A DNA stretch of 64,000 bases from Aphanomyces cochlioides (GCA_019828595.1 JAHQRK010000022.1:248001-312000); one strand, 5' to 3'; shown: positions 52,754-64,000, counted from the stretch's first letter. Notes: generated from the sequence alone by a model not told the origin. Translations and numbers: made by a program.

Positions 52754-54474
52754 ATGTTTACATTGTTCCGCGATCGAGATTTGGTATTGCCTGTTGTTGC
52801 GACGACAAGTTCGGTTGTCGCCGGGTGGCTCATACTCCGTTATGTTTGGAAAACATATCAGCTGAGCGCAATTCCACAACCCAAGGCGTCGAGTATACTC
52901 TTTGGTAACTTGTATGAGGCAATTTTCTCTCTGCGCTCGAACTTTGACTCAAATGTAGGCTGGACTCGTATGGTGCTGTAGCCCAGTGGAAGGAAACCGG
53001 GGCATATCCTGAACCATTTCTTAGCTGGATCAAGGAATACGGAAATGCTGTCCGCATGCGCGAATTCTTTGATTACACCATCTTGCTGGCAGACCCAAAA
53101 GCCATTCAGCACTTGTTCTCGACCAACACCAACAATTACCACCGAACAAGCATCATCGAAGACTACCTGGCGGTACCGTGAAAACTCTTTCGCGAAATGA
53201 ATTCAACTTATTGTCTTAGGATTTTACATTTGGCCCTGGTTTACTTAGTACCAGGGGAGCTGTCCACGGCAAGTACCGCAAAATGCTCAACCCATTGTTC
53301 AGTGCGAGCCAAATCAAAAAGTTCGTTCCAATCTATGAAGCTCAGGCTCGCCATGCATGCGACACAGTCTTGGCCAATGCTGCAGCTTCAGGGGATCCGA
53401 TCGATTTATACAATGGTATATTTTGCAACGAATGATGATAATTGTCTGATGACTGCATAGTGTTCTCTGATTTAACATTACGAGTAATTGGCCTAGCTGC
53501 CTTTGGATTTAACTTTGAAGACCACCCCGAAGCACATGAAGCGTATCAAATGCAACAGCAAGAAGTGAGCCCGTTGATCTTGATTGGACTTGCCACGATC
53601 CCTGGTTTTCTCAACCTCCCGCTTCCGTCTTTTTTACGACGCCGCCGAGCTCAAGTCGTTCTACGTCGGATCGTGAATGAAGTGATTGAGAAGAAACTTG
53701 CCGAGAAAGTTAACGTAGACAAGACGAAAGACTTGCTGGACTTGATCTTGCCCAACGCGACTACCCGCGAAGCTATCATTCACACTATGACGTTCCTTTC
53801 TGCGGGCCACGAAACAAGTAGCTCAGCGTTGAGTCAGATTTTTGCGACCGTCAGCAGTCGTCCAGATATAGTACAGCGTCTTCGCCAAGAGTACAATGGT
53901 GTGATAGCTAAACACGGCTCCTTGACGACATGGGAAGCAGTAAATCAACTCACCTACACCATGGCTGTCATACAAGAAACTATGCGATTGGACGTGGTCG
54001 TACTGTCGCTTGCTCGTCGCGTCGGCGTCAAAGATGACTATTTACCGATGGATGGACGCGATCCCATCTTTCTTCCAGCGGTACTTTCATACCCCAGAAC
54101 CAACCATGACCTTTTTATGATAGGGAACGATGGTTGAGATCAACGTAGCAGCGTTGAATCGACATCCACATTATTGGGCTCACCCTGACTCGTTTGTTCC
54201 TGAGCGATTCCTCGAAGGCACCCCCGAATGGGATGCCGATCTCAAATTGCGTGATGGAAAGCCTCATGCATTCTATTACATTCCATTTAGTATTGGCAGT
54301 GCGAACTGTATCGGCCAGAGATTCGCTCTTGCGGAGATCCAAGTGATTGTTGCCACGATCCTTGGCAATTATGATTATCAAGTGACTCCAGCAGCAAATT
54401 TACGCGAAAAACATAATGGCTTGACAATGGCGCCTGCTAAACTCGAAGTGACACTTCAGAAAGTATTGAAATAA
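52754..54474 (+). CDS. Cytochrome P450 monooxygenase, five exons (intact)
   Basis: Exons 52754-52911, 52959-53172, 53220-53415, 53461-54080 and 54124-54474; introns of 47, 47, 45 and 43 nt, all GT-AG; 512 aa. The N-terminus has one hydrophobic membrane anchor (LVLPVVATTSSVVAGWLIL) and a Pro-rich hinge (AIPQPK), typical of an endoplasmic-reticulum P450. The I-helix is AGHETS (304-309), the K-helix ExxR is E362-T-M-R365, PERF is at 422-425, and the heme loop F451-x-x-G-x-x-x-C458-x-G has the thiolate Cys458. The CYP4-like layout suggests hydroxylation of fatty acids or xenobiotics, but the substrate cannot be read from sequence. It is the only full copy in the cluster. Confidence 0.9.
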
Positions 54475-54924
54475 GTACATACTAGTACACATAGCTTGCT
54501 CGATCTCATATTCAGTAAACTTGATGACGAGATGAAAGCTTAACAATAATACTTCATGGAGGTCATTTAGAAGGAACTAGGGATGACGACCGTGCTGAAC
54601 ACAGTGCTGTTTCCTGGTCTTGTCCTCAGTAGGCCATTTATAACCCAACTAAACAGTATTTCCCTTCGCTCGTTTCGGGAAGAAAGAGGCAGAGAATCGC
54701 AAAAGCAGAAGAAATTTCACGCAACGAGTTGAGTGAATATTTTTTGTGACGCTGGTCAAGTTTGGATGATCCCAATGGCTGCAATGATGCACCGATGTGG
54801 GTTGGGTGAGCTGATTTTCATCCTGATTCCAAGTTACAAGCTTGATACGTCTAATATCAATTTTAGAACTCGAGTCTGTGTTGGCGCATTCGCCGTCAAG
54901 ATCTGTGAATTCATTTTATCACTA

Positions 54925-55785
54925 CTCGTCCCTCTTCCGTCCTTCCTGCGACGGCGCAGAACTCAAGCTGTTCTACGTCGAATCGTGAATGAAGTGATCG
55001 AGAAGAAGCTCGCCGAAAAGTTGAATGAAGGCAAACCGAAAGATTTGCTCGACTTGATTTTGCCCAATGCGACCACCCGCGAAGCTATCATTCACACTGT
55101 TACATTCCTCTCTGCGGGACACGAAACAAGCAGCTCATCTTTGAGTTTGATCTTCGCAACGGTCAGCAGCCGTCCCGACGTTATCCAGCGTCTTCGCCAA
55201 GAATACAAGGATGCGATAGCTAAACACGGCTCCTTGGCCACATGGGAAGCGGTGAATCAACTGACGTATACCATGGCAGTCATTCAAGAAACAATGCGAT
55301 TGTGCAGTGTCATCGTTGGCCTAGCTCGTCGCATCAGTGTCAATGATGACTACATACCAATGGATGGACGCGACCCCATTTTTATCCCAGCGGTACAATT
55401 AAGATGACAAGCTAGTCATAACCGTGTCTTTCCTAGGGGACGATGATTGAGGTCAACGTGGCAGCGTTGCACCGACATCCAAAATATTGGGATAAGCCAG
55501 ACACGTTCGTTCCCGAACGATTCCTCGAAGGCACTCCTGAATCGGATGCAGATCTCAAGCTGCGAGGTGGAAAGCCTCATGCATTCTATTACGTGCCATT
55601 TAGCATTGGCAGTGCCAACTGCATCGGTCAGAGATTTGCTCTCGTGGAGACCCAAGTGATACTAGCGACTGTCGTCGGTGTCAGTATGACTTCAGCGTGG
55701 CTCCTGGGTCGAATCTACGCCAGAGACATAACGAAGTGACCATGGCTCCAGCTAAACCGGACCGCATTTTGGCGCTTCAACCTGG
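54925..55785 (+). pseudogene. P450 pseudogene, 5'-truncated
   Basis: P450 homology starts abruptly at PLPSFLRRRR near 54930; the first ~245 residues are replaced by unrelated sequence. The I-helix AGHETS, ExxR (ETMR) and, after a 44-nt intron (55393-55436), the heme motif FSIGSANCIG are all present. A 2-bp gain at about 55680 (after ATVVG) shifts the frame, and the last residues then run on without a stop towards the next P450 copy. It is closest to the copy at 58362. Confidence 0.82.
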
Positions 55786-55846
55786 ACGCGCTCAATTCAT
55801 AGTCTCTGTCCAGGGCTTGTCATTTCGGAATTTCTCGGTGAAGCAC

Positions 55847-56515
55847 ATGTGGACATTCATTTGGGATCGTGGTGACTTGGTGTTCCTACTTGCTGCCGCA
55901 ATAGCCATTCTTCTCTTGAGCTCGCCTAATCACCGGTTTCTATGGAAGACATACCAGCTCAGGGCAATTCCACGCCCCAAACCATCAAGCTTCTTTCTGG
56001 GCAACTTGTAAGCTGCTTCATGCACACCTCTCGACTGACCTGAAATAGACTCGACACTTATAGTCAAGTCGCCAAGTGGCATGAGACTGGAGCATATCCT
56101 GAACCATTTCTCGGCTGGGTTCAGCAGTACGGAAATGTTGTTCTGCTTCGTGAAGTTGCGAGCTACACAGTCATGTTGCCGGATCCGAAGACCATTCAAC
56201 AAATACTTCGTCGAAAAGTTCTTTGCAGTACGAGCTCTGTCGTCACAATTTCCACATTGACTCAATTGCCGTAGGAGATGACGTTTGGTCCAGGTCTATT
56301 GAGTACAAGAGGCGCTGTCCATGACAACTATCGCAAAATTCTGAATCCGTTGTTCACCGCAAGCCGAATCAAATCATTTGTTCCGATCTACGAAGCCCAA
56401 GCTCGCTGAGCTTGTGATGATGCCCATAGTGTTTTCGGATGTAGCGTCGCATCACCGTCAACGGCGATTACGTGCCGTTGCTAGAACGTGATCCTGTCTT
56501 CATCCCAGCAGTAAC
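55847..56515 (+). pseudogene. P450 pseudogene, N-terminal part plus fragment
   Basis: ATG 55847 with a membrane anchor (LVFLLAAAIAILLLSS), hinge (AIPRPKPSS) and a 41-nt intron (56008-56048). Then LDTYSQVAKWHETGAYPEPFLGW and the TFGPGLLSTRGAVHDNYRK block, with an in-frame stop in QAR-x-ACD. The whole central part (I-helix) is deleted; it resumes as RRITVNGDYVPLLERDPVFIPA and then ends without a heme region. Confidence 0.78.
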
Positions 56516-56589
56516 TCTGTCAGTGATGATCTCGGTCGTCAAGCTTTGAAATGGTTTTCCGAGTTTAGTGGCGTGCTGGGGGCCGTTGC

Positions 56590-57690
56590 TCTTTCCAGGG
56601 TCACTTCAATCTTTGCCGGTGCATCGCCACTCCGTTGTGCTTCTGGCGTAGATTCGACGACGGAGTCACTTTGAAATTGTATTGACCGACAAACATGGCG
56701 AGAATCACTTGCATCTCCACGAGGGCGAAACGCTGGCCGATGCAGTTCGTACTTCCAACGCTGTACGTATGGGATTTTCTACCACGCAATTTGAGATCTG
56801 CGTCCCATTCGGGCGTCCTTCAATAAATCGCTCGGGAACGAATGAGTCTGCGTTGGTCCAATACATTTGGTGTCAATTCCAGGCTGCGACGCTCACCAAC
56901 ACACTCGTTCCCTAGCCATGGGAGTTGTGAGTTCTTGGTTCATAAGGAGTGAAAACAATACCGATGGGATGGGGATTGGGTCGCGATGTTCCATAGGTAC
57001 ATGGTCGTCTTTGATAAAATTTTGATGGGCGAGAGAGTGCACGACTACATTTAATCGCATGATTCCTTGAATGACGGCCGTGGTATTTCATGAGCTGGCT
57101 CACAGCTTCCCAGTCATGACACGGTGGCTTCTAGTTGCGCCATTTGGTAAGCTGCATGGGTGTCAGAATGCTTATCGAAATTGAGTCCAAAGCCAGGCAA
57201 GTGGACAACTCGCAAAGTCAAGTCGGAGAATACTACGGTCAGCCTTGAGCCACAGTCACCCTCAGTGACATACCAGTGTACAAGTTGGTGGGTTCCCCTG
57301 ATACCGCAGCTTTGGCAAAGACAGTGTCACAAGCAAGGCGAGCTTGGGCCTCGTATATGGGCACAAAGGATTTGATTTGGCTCGCGCTGAACAATGGATT
57401 GAGCATCTTACGGTAATTGTCATGGACTGCTCCTCGTGTGCTCAATAAGCCTGGGTCAAATGTGAAATCCTACAGAGACTCGCGTCAATTTTTCATGTCA
57501 AAGAGATAGAAAGACATACTGCCAAGAGATTTTCAACGATAGGAGATCGATGATAATTGTTTGCGTTGGTGGAATACAAGTACTGAATGGCTTTTGGGTC
57601 TGAAATCAGGACTGTAAAGTTGAGCATTTCGCGGAGCAAGACGGCCTCCAAGTGGCCATGCGGACGTCTTTCAGTGACCATGGGGAGTTG
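56590..57690 (-). pseudogene. P450 pseudogene, minus strand, internal deletion
   Basis: Reads from 57681 leftwards: LREMLNFTVLISDPKAIQYLYSTN, a GT-AG intron near 57470-57520, DFTFDPGLLSTRGAVHDNYRKMLNP, then FSDLTLRV..GFGLNFD. The I-helix region is deleted; the K-helix region survives out of frame, and a heme block NCIGQRFALVEMQ remains but lacks the preceding FYYVPF. At 57678-57730 a plus-strand P450 N-terminal scrap (ELALPLVATASSLLF) abuts it head to head, so a local inversion has occurred. Confidence 0.78.
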
Positions 57691-57837
57691 GCATTGCCTC
57701 TCGTTGCGACGGCGAGCTCACTTCTTTTCAAGTTGATGGTAGATGGAATTTCTATTTATAGATCAAGTCAACCAATTAAAATGAGCATCGAATCGATGCT
57801 CCAATGACAGGAAAATCACTCATCACTTCAGCATCCA

Positions 57838-57897
57838 ACAGTTTACGAAGTTATCCAAGAGTGCTGGCCAACACTGTTGGATAACTTCGTAAACTGT
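57838..57897. repeat. Perfect 21-bp hairpin
   Basis: Arms 57838-57858 (ACAGTTTACGAAGTTATCCA, then A) and 57877-57897 are exact reverse complements with an 18-nt loop. No gene is associated. It may be a fold-back scar. Confidence 0.8.
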
Positions 57898-58361
57898 CGT
57901 CGCTTGCAGTTCCACATCTCTTGGGTGCATTGGATATACAGCTAGTCCTATTAGGCTTGGCATGATTGAGATGAATGCATACGATCGTTAAGAGCCGTAT
58001 GGACTGTAGCTCATTTGAAAGCCGTTTCTTGATTCGTGGTCCATTCGGATTCAAAGAGATGCCCATCGTGGTCTATCACGTCGTTGGGGTTTCAACTGGC
58101 GACAAGAAAACCGTCGGCATCAGTGATGAGAGCGACCGATTGAGAAACGGACATGTCTTCAATGTCTTCCGAGGAGCTTAAAGTTCGACAATCGCGGTTG
58201 CATTGACACAAACCTCCTACATGCGACAATATGCCGGTGATGATGTGCAGGGCTTTAGAATGCGGTCGAATAGCCTTTACTTTACCAAGGAAATTCCTTT
58301 TGAGCTCGATCGGTTGAAAATTTCTTACAAGTTGGCGCTGAATATGCATTTCAGGATTGCC

Positions 58362-61358
58362 TTAAGCCTGCACTTTGTGCAGAGTCACTTCCAGTTTAGC
58401 TGTCGCCATGGTTGCTCCGTGATGTCTCTGGTTTAGATTCGATCCGGGGGCGACTTTGAAATCATACTGACCGACGACCGTGGCTAGAATCACTTGGATT
58501 TCCACCAAGGCGAATCGCTGGCCGATGCAGTTGGCGCTGCCAATGCTAAATGGCACGTAATAGAATGCATGAGGCTTTCCATCGCGCAACTTGAGGTCCA
58601 CATCCCATTCAGGAGTGCCTTCGAGGAATCGCTCGGGAACGAACGAGTCTGGTTTATCCCAATACTTTGGATGACGATTTAAAGCAGCCACGTTGACCTC
58701 AATCGTCGTGCCCTAGGATAGACAGAGTTAGGACTAGCTTGTCATCGTCATCGTACCGCTGGAATAAAGATGGGATCGCGTCCATCCATCGGCAAATAGT
58801 CGTCCTTAACACCGAGTCGACGTGCCAGGGCAAGGACCACAACGTGCAATCGCATGGATTCTTGAATGACCGCCATGGTGTATGTCAGTGGATTCACTGC
58901 TTCCCATGTTGTCAAGGAGCCGTGCTTGGCTATCACATCCTTGTGTCGTCGTGTAAAAGGGTCAGTACTGGCGTGGGTACGACAAGAAAAAAGAGAGACA
59001 ATCTAGCCACGTCGGACGTGACCGGGTTGTTTGGGTGAGCTGTCTTGGTCGCTGGCGCCAAGAACGGGTTGTTGGATCAGTGTGAAAATTGGGAGCAACG
59101 TGGTGTGTGTGTCCGGTTGCCCACGGACTGCCGACAGCGTCGCTTCGGCTGGTTCAGGGCGATTTGGGGGTATCGCCGCGGCAATGAACGCGCCGCGACG
59201 ATGGTGGTGCTGGGTTTTCGCAGACTCCCAGCAAACTGACCTCCTCTTGGCCCTGTAGTCAACTTCTCCCTTGCTGATATGCAACTTGTCAGTCCATCGG
59301 GGACCGACCGAGGCCCTTCGCAGCAAAAAGGAAAGTCAATTAAGAATCTCTTAGCCTCCTATTCTATATACAAACATGCATACAAAGTTCAGACTGTCGT
59401 CTGCATCTCTTGGCGCTGACGCCAAGAGGGATCGTTTCTTTGTGAAGTCTTCAACCTGATCTGCACTGGGTTGTTGTAGACACCATTTGATGATGTTGCA
59501 CCAAATTAGTGTAATATGTGCTTTGACTTGGATGGGATCGGACTCGAGTCGCGCGGTGAGTGCAAGGTTGAGTCTCCAAAGGTCGCAAGCCGCCGCAAGG
59601 CGTGCGCAAGCAACAACAGTCATAGAGTGCTCTTGAATCATAGCCTTCAACAATAAATACACGACTGTTGTTGAGCACTCGATTTGGTTTGGCTTGGATG
59701 ACTCAATAGACTCGAGGGAGTGAACAGCAATCAATCACAATAGAGACATCACAGGCTCGTTCCAGACACACGAGCCACAGTTGGCATTTCCAACATTGTA
59801 CAACACGCTCGATGGAGAGGCTCTGCCGGCTCATCTTGTCGCGGCCAAAGGCCATGAGCCGTCAGATTCAGGTCTCTCAGGTACAGGAGTAAGTGCACGA
59901 TGAACATTGCGACAAGTTGTCCCAAGACGAGTGCAGCAACAGCAATCATGGAGTGCTCGGTAAGCCATCAATAATCCATCCATGACCGCTGTCTATGCGC
60001 TCGACTTGGAGCGACTTGGTCGATGTAGATGCTCGGGGGGAATATCTCTTGATCGATATTGGGGAGTCCACAAGCTTGTCCACTTTAGCGCGCTTCATGT
60101 GGCGTCGCCACCTCTGCGCATAGCCGGCTCGTGTCGATGCGGCCAAAGCGCCACGAGCTGCCAAAAACATGCTGTCAAGCTCGAGTCAATGCGTGCAAGA
60201 CAACAATTCCATGACGACACTTGTATTCTTGGCGAATACGCTGAATAACGTCGGGACGGCTGCTGATAGTTGCGAAGATTATCGTCAATGCAAAGCTGCT
60301 TGTTTCGTGTCCCGCAGAGAGGAACGTCATAGTGTGAATGATAGCTTCGCGGGTGGTCGAATGGGGCAAAATCAAGTCGAGCAAGTCCTTCGGTTTGTCT
60401 TCTTTGACTTTCTCGGCGAGCTTCTTCTCGATCACTTCATTCACGATCCGACGTAGAACCACTTGAGCTCGGCGACGTCGTTGAAAACAAGGAAGCGGAA
60501 GTTTAACAAAACCCGGGATCGTGGCAAGTCCGATCAAAATTATTGGACTCATTTCTTGCTGGACCACTTGATACGCGGCATGCGCTTCTGGGTGGTCTTC
60601 AAAGTTAAATCCAAAGCCAGCGAGGCCAATTACTCGCAATGTCAAGTCGGAGAATACTATCCACGGACATGGTGATTGTCGTCGGACGCTATGACATACC
60701 AGTGTACAAGTTAAGTGCTTCCCCCGAAGCTGCAGCTGGGGCCAAGACTGTCTCGCACGCATGGCGTGCTTGGGCGTCGTAGATTGGAACAAACTTTTTG
60801 ATTTGGGCCGCACTGAACAATGGATTGAGCATCTTGCGGTAAGCGTCATGGACAGATCCACGCGTGCTCAATAAACCAGGGCCAAAAGTGAAATCCTGCG
60901 CGTTGCATAAGTCATTCATCATGAATACTTTCACGACACCGCCAGATAGTCTTCAACGACGCTCGTTCGGTGATAATTGCTGGCGTTGGTCGAGAACAAG
61001 TGTTGAACAGCTTTGGGGTCTGCGATCATGATCGTGTAATCGAAGAATTCACGCATGCGGACCGCGTTGTCATATCCCTTGACCCAGCTAAGGAATGGCT
61101 CAGGGTATGAGCTAGTTTCATGCCACTGGGCGACTTTGCCATACGAGTCGAGCCTAAATTTGAGTCAAAGTCAGAGCAAATAGCTAGGGAACGTCAGTAC
61201 AAGTTGCCGAAGAGGAAGCTGGACGTTTTGGGTTGTGGGATTGCGCTCAACTGATACACTTTCCATGCGTGGCGGAGAATGAGCCATCCCAGAAGAGCCG
61301 AACTGGTCGCCGCGACAGCAGGCAAAGCCAAATCTCGATCTCCAAATGACGTCCACAT
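58362..61358 (-). pseudogene. P450 gene disrupted by one insertion
   Basis: Exons on the minus strand: 61358-61201, 61153-60940, 60895-60700, 60656-60220 plus 58943-58757, and 58712-58362. Introns are 47, 44, 43 and 44 nt, GT-AG. Exons 1, 2, 3 and 5 have exactly the lengths of the intact gene at 52754 (158, 214, 196, 351 nt). Exon 4, minus the insertion and its 4-bp duplication, is also 620 nt. Motifs are present: membrane anchor (ALPAVAATSSALLGWLIL), AGHETS, ESMR, PERF and FSIGSANCIG. The insertion at 58944-60219 lies between I- and K-helices (after RIRQEYK) and is the only disruption I can see, so inactivation looks recent. Confidence 0.87.
58944..60219. mobile_element. 1,276-bp TG...CA insertion with 4-bp duplication
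   Basis: Starts TGTCGTCGTG and ends ATGACGACA, a 7-bp inverted terminus of TG...CA type, flanked by CTTG on both sides (58940-58943 and 60220-60223). It has no long ORF. It contains an AATAAA at about 59650 and GC-rich palindromes (CTTGGCGCTGACGCCAAG near 59408). Size, ends and duplication fit a solo LTR or a small non-autonomous LTR element. The class is uncertain because no polypurine tract or primer site is clear. Confidence 0.72.
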
Positions 61359-62366
61359 TGGATGTTGGAAGGGAAGAGCAAAGTGTTCAGGACGAGTGGC
61401 TGATGCAGCCTCTCCATATGGAGGATGCAAATCCCCCACCGAATGGACAACAACGCATTTACTGTATTGACGAGGATGTCGACGTGCGACAGTATATGAA
61501 GCCGCATAAAGAAAAACCAGTCTTATCAACCAGTTACCAATTTTCGAGAAATTGAGGTGCAAAGTTTGGTGATCGGAAATTGGTGAAAATTCTGAGTTTC
61601 GAGAAAACTCAAAAAAACAGTTTTGGGAAAGCATCAACTAGTTTACAACATATATCTCATTAGTTATAGTATTAGTGTTTGAAACAGTTTTATACTACTT
61701 ATTACACTCCAGCTTTTTATGAATAACTCAAAATCAAGACTGAATTGCTCAATTTGAATAACAGAGCAACATTGGTGTCGCTGAGACGAGTTGAACGATA
61801 CCAAAAACTCAAACCTCAAATTTTGTCGGAAAAGTCGGACCACCAGCTTTGAAGCCTCATATCTCGGCGACCAGAGCACTGTTTGGGGAGATTCGAGCGG
61901 CAAAACATAGCTAGAATAGTGGAAAATAACAGTATATATCTAACTCAAACGGCACCCAACTGGCAATAAGACTGATTTTAATTTACGCGGCCTCATATTT
62001 CACCTTGTGCGAAATGAATCAGAAGTCAAGATGGGTTTCTCTCTTTCCCAGCTGCATACGAAGGAATGCCTTGCTTCGATCGACGAGACAAAAACGAAAA
62101 GAAGTTCAACAAAGTCGTCGTTTCTCAAAATATGAAGACCGCCACAACTGGTGGCACGAGCACAAATGTTAGTCATTAGCAAGGATATCAGACTGGAAGA
62201 GACGGACAACCCTGAGGAACCCATTTACAGTACTACAGTGATGAAGAATGACGACAGAAAGGAAGAAGAATTCAAAAGAAGCATTTTTTGCACAGAGGAA
62301 TTTTGGCGAGTCATGACCAACGAATATTGTCTGATTTACTGAGAATCCGAAAAATGTTGTGTTGTA
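61359..62366. other. Upstream of the disrupted P450; no gene seen
   Basis: The first few hundred bases would contain that P450's promoter. Otherwise only short ORFs are present, for example 62151-62342 (63 codons), without recognisable motifs. Confidence 0.55.
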
Positions 62367-62896
62367 CAGATAAACCTGCTTGTTTGAACAACGCGCGGTG
62401 GAGTGGGATTCTTGTTCAATTCCAAAGGTGTTCAGCTATAGCTTTATCGAAGCGTTTGTATAGGCATACAAATTTCAAGTTACTAATGTACCGTATGGTA
62501 TCAGGACATTTCCATAAGTAACGTCTGTCGTTCATCAATCAATACACTCTACTCTATCAATCAATACACTCTACTCTGTCTCAACGAGCACTTGAAGCGC
62601 TTCTTGATGTCTTCGTATGGGGTGCCTTCATCGATCATCTTCAGCATGGTGACTTTGTCTTCCATGCTCAAGTCGACCATCCTTCCACCAAGACTAACAA
62701 TGTGTGGCTAACCAACGATGTGTTCTGACGTTACGTTGTACAACTTATATTTGATCAAATTACTTCGTTTAGCATGAGAGGTTTTTGTTCAATCTACCAG
62801 GGTCGACATATATGGAATTCTGTCCGTGGATTGAAAACCTGTTCAGTTCGAAAGGCGTTTAGCTATCCGAGGTGTTTAAACTAGCAGGTTTTTCTG
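62367..62896. mobile_element. Pogo-like MITE, copy 2
   Basis: 530 bp, TA-flanked (62365-62366 and 62897-62898). It has the same length as, and by eye is identical to, the copy at 51514-52043, including the helix-turn-helix remnant. Together the two copies bracket the P450 cluster in direct orientation. Confidence 0.85.
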
Positions 62897-63714
62897 TATA
62901 CGGATATTTAGTGGAAACGTTGTGCTCATACCCCAACATTTTCTTTTTTTGAAGCTTAAATCTATCTCGATATTCTTTAAAAATCAAATTTTGACTTGAA
63001 TATTGTAAGGAATAAAAAACACTCTTTTCATGAGCCAGAAAGAAAGAACGTAGGGTAGAAATCACAACGCTAAGAGCAGCCAATCAATGTGTCGTAAAAA
63101 CCAAATCAAGGCACAACAACGGAATTGATCATGAATAAAGTAGAGTACCTCGCGCTTAAACCAGCATGACATAGTCGTCCGATGAACAACTCTGTTGAAT
63201 AGCATGTTGAATTGTTGCAGTTAGATTGAATTTGGAGCTTAACACACTAGTTATAACTCATCAAGTGTCCGACAAAACAAACTGCACGACTGTCATACAC
63301 CCTTGGTCATTTAATGCATTTCATTTGAATGTCCTTTGCTCTATTTCTCTCATTTGCTCTTAGTCTTATTACAATTTTATGCTTATCTAACAAAAGCCCA
63401 CAAAGGTTACATTTCAGGTATAGAAGAAGTTGTTATTCTGGCATCCCAAGCTGGACGCAACGAGTGCTAACCTTAAGTGCCATGAAAACGTCTATAAACA
63501 AAAGTACATGTTGCTTCTAGAAGCTAACAGATTAATATGAAGGAGCTGAACTCGAGTAAACTTTTATGCAATCTACAAACTAGTATGCCAATCAAGTGAG
63601 ATCATGTTAAACAGCACTGACAGGTTAAAGATATCTCTTTCGCATGACCTGGAATGAGGGGTAAAGAGTTGACTGGAAAACATCCATCGCTCGCTCTTTT
63701 TGATACATTCTATT
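62897..63714. other. AT-rich, mostly no gene
   Basis: No gene supported. Weak transposase-like sequence (NRMYQKERAMD) continues on the minus strand to about 63645, beyond the stop of the pogo fragment. Confidence 0.5.
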
Positions 63715-64000
63715 CTACACAACGGAGGGGTGGTAGGTTTCTCGCAGCCATAAATTCCTTATCTTGGCTTTGAAAGGACCCATCACTCCCACGTCTAGTG
63801 GTTGCAGCACAGACGTTGTGTTGGGAGGGAGTGTACAAACGACAGAACTAAGCTCTTCTTCGACGAAGGCAATGTTCTTTGATGTCGTATGTGCATCAAA
63901 GTTGTCAATGACAATCAGAGAAGGCCTTATAATTTCAGGCCTAGCATTAATTCATCTTAAATCAAATCACTTGTAAGAATTACCTTAAGACGTTGCCAAG
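63715..64000 (-). pseudogene. Pogo-type DDE transposase, partial at window edge
   Basis: Minus-strand exon 63940-63715 encodes RPSLIVIDNFDAH...VVCTLPPNTTSVLQPLDVGVMGPFKAKIRNLWL. This is the DDE_1 signature of pogo/Tigger transposases, with the second acidic residue in IDNFDAH and the third in QPLDVGV. A GT-AG intron (63941-63983) leads to an upstream exon cut by the window end. A TAG at 63715-63717 precedes weakly similar sequence, so the 3' end may be truncated by mutation. Its link to the 530-bp pogo-like MITEs is likely but untested. Confidence 0.75.

Noticed and set aside
57838..57897. loxP-like sequence (ATAACTTCGTA in the hairpin arms)
   Set aside because: Eleven bases match a loxP arm, but the arms point the wrong way round, the spacer is 18 nt not 8, and there is no phage or vector context. 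Chance match.
57975..58349. Possible retroelement pol fragment between P450 relics
   Set aside because: The minus-strand reading (ALITDADGFLVAS, then EWTTNQETAFK) vaguely resembles a Gypsy RT-RNase H connection, but frames are broken and no diagnostic motif is present.
59946..60170. Tyrosine-recombinase-like N-terminus (STRAGYAQRWRRHMKRA) inside the 1,276-bp insertion
   Set aside because: Only a 74-codon ORF without the catalytic R-H-R-Y region; not enough to call a DIRS/Ngaro element.

Overview
The window looks like a transposon-rich stretch of an oomycete genome, probably a Saprolegnialean such as Aphanomyces or a relative. This is inference from gene types, not a database match. The supporting signs are very short GT-AG introns (41-79 nt), a START-plus-FYVE protein, a Crypton tyrosine recombinase, a PIF/Harbinger transposase with a Myb-like partner, mariner, hAT, pogo and Copia elements, and a cytochrome P450 cluster. 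Ordinary host genes are few: two intact tRNA-Phe genes, one spliced START-FYVE gene and one intact P450.

Left third (1-26585): two neighbouring tRNA-Phe units, each loaded with APE-type non-LTR retrotransposons (LINEs) on the minus strand. Every LINE 3' end abuts nucleotide 14 of a tRNA-Phe gene (GCCGCGATAGCTCA), and every LINE 5' end abuts nucleotide 1 of a tRNA-Phe copy. The 14-bp target duplication therefore regenerates the gene after each insertion. Order: LINE A (partial, family 1) / 14-nt tRNA stub / LINE B (family 1) / intact tRNA-Phe / 1.05-kb spacer / stub / LINE C (family 2) / stub / LINE D (family 2) / intact tRNA-Phe / spacer copy. LINE B carries a third ORF downstream of the reverse transcriptase, with a chromodomain-like segment and a cysteine-peptidase-like C-H-D pattern. 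Family 2 lacks it.

Middle (26586-50840): a TA-flanked MITE, the START-FYVE gene (28286-29589), and then nested transposons. These are a gag relic, a TIR element carrying only a Myb-like gene, an apparently intact spliced mariner inserted a few codons before the stop of a hAT transposase relic, a Copia element with near-identical LTRs but a broken polyprotein, a decayed intron-containing Crypton, a second TA-flanked MITE, gag relics, and a PIF/Harbinger element with an intact transposase.

Right part (50841-64000): a P450 cluster with one intact five-exon gene (52754-54474), several truncated or decayed copies on both strands, and one copy (58362-61358, minus) with exactly the same exon lengths as the intact gene but split by a 1,276-bp insertion with a 4-bp target duplication. 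Two 530-bp pogo-like MITEs, apparently identical, bracket the cluster. A pogo-type DDE transposase fragment runs off the right edge.
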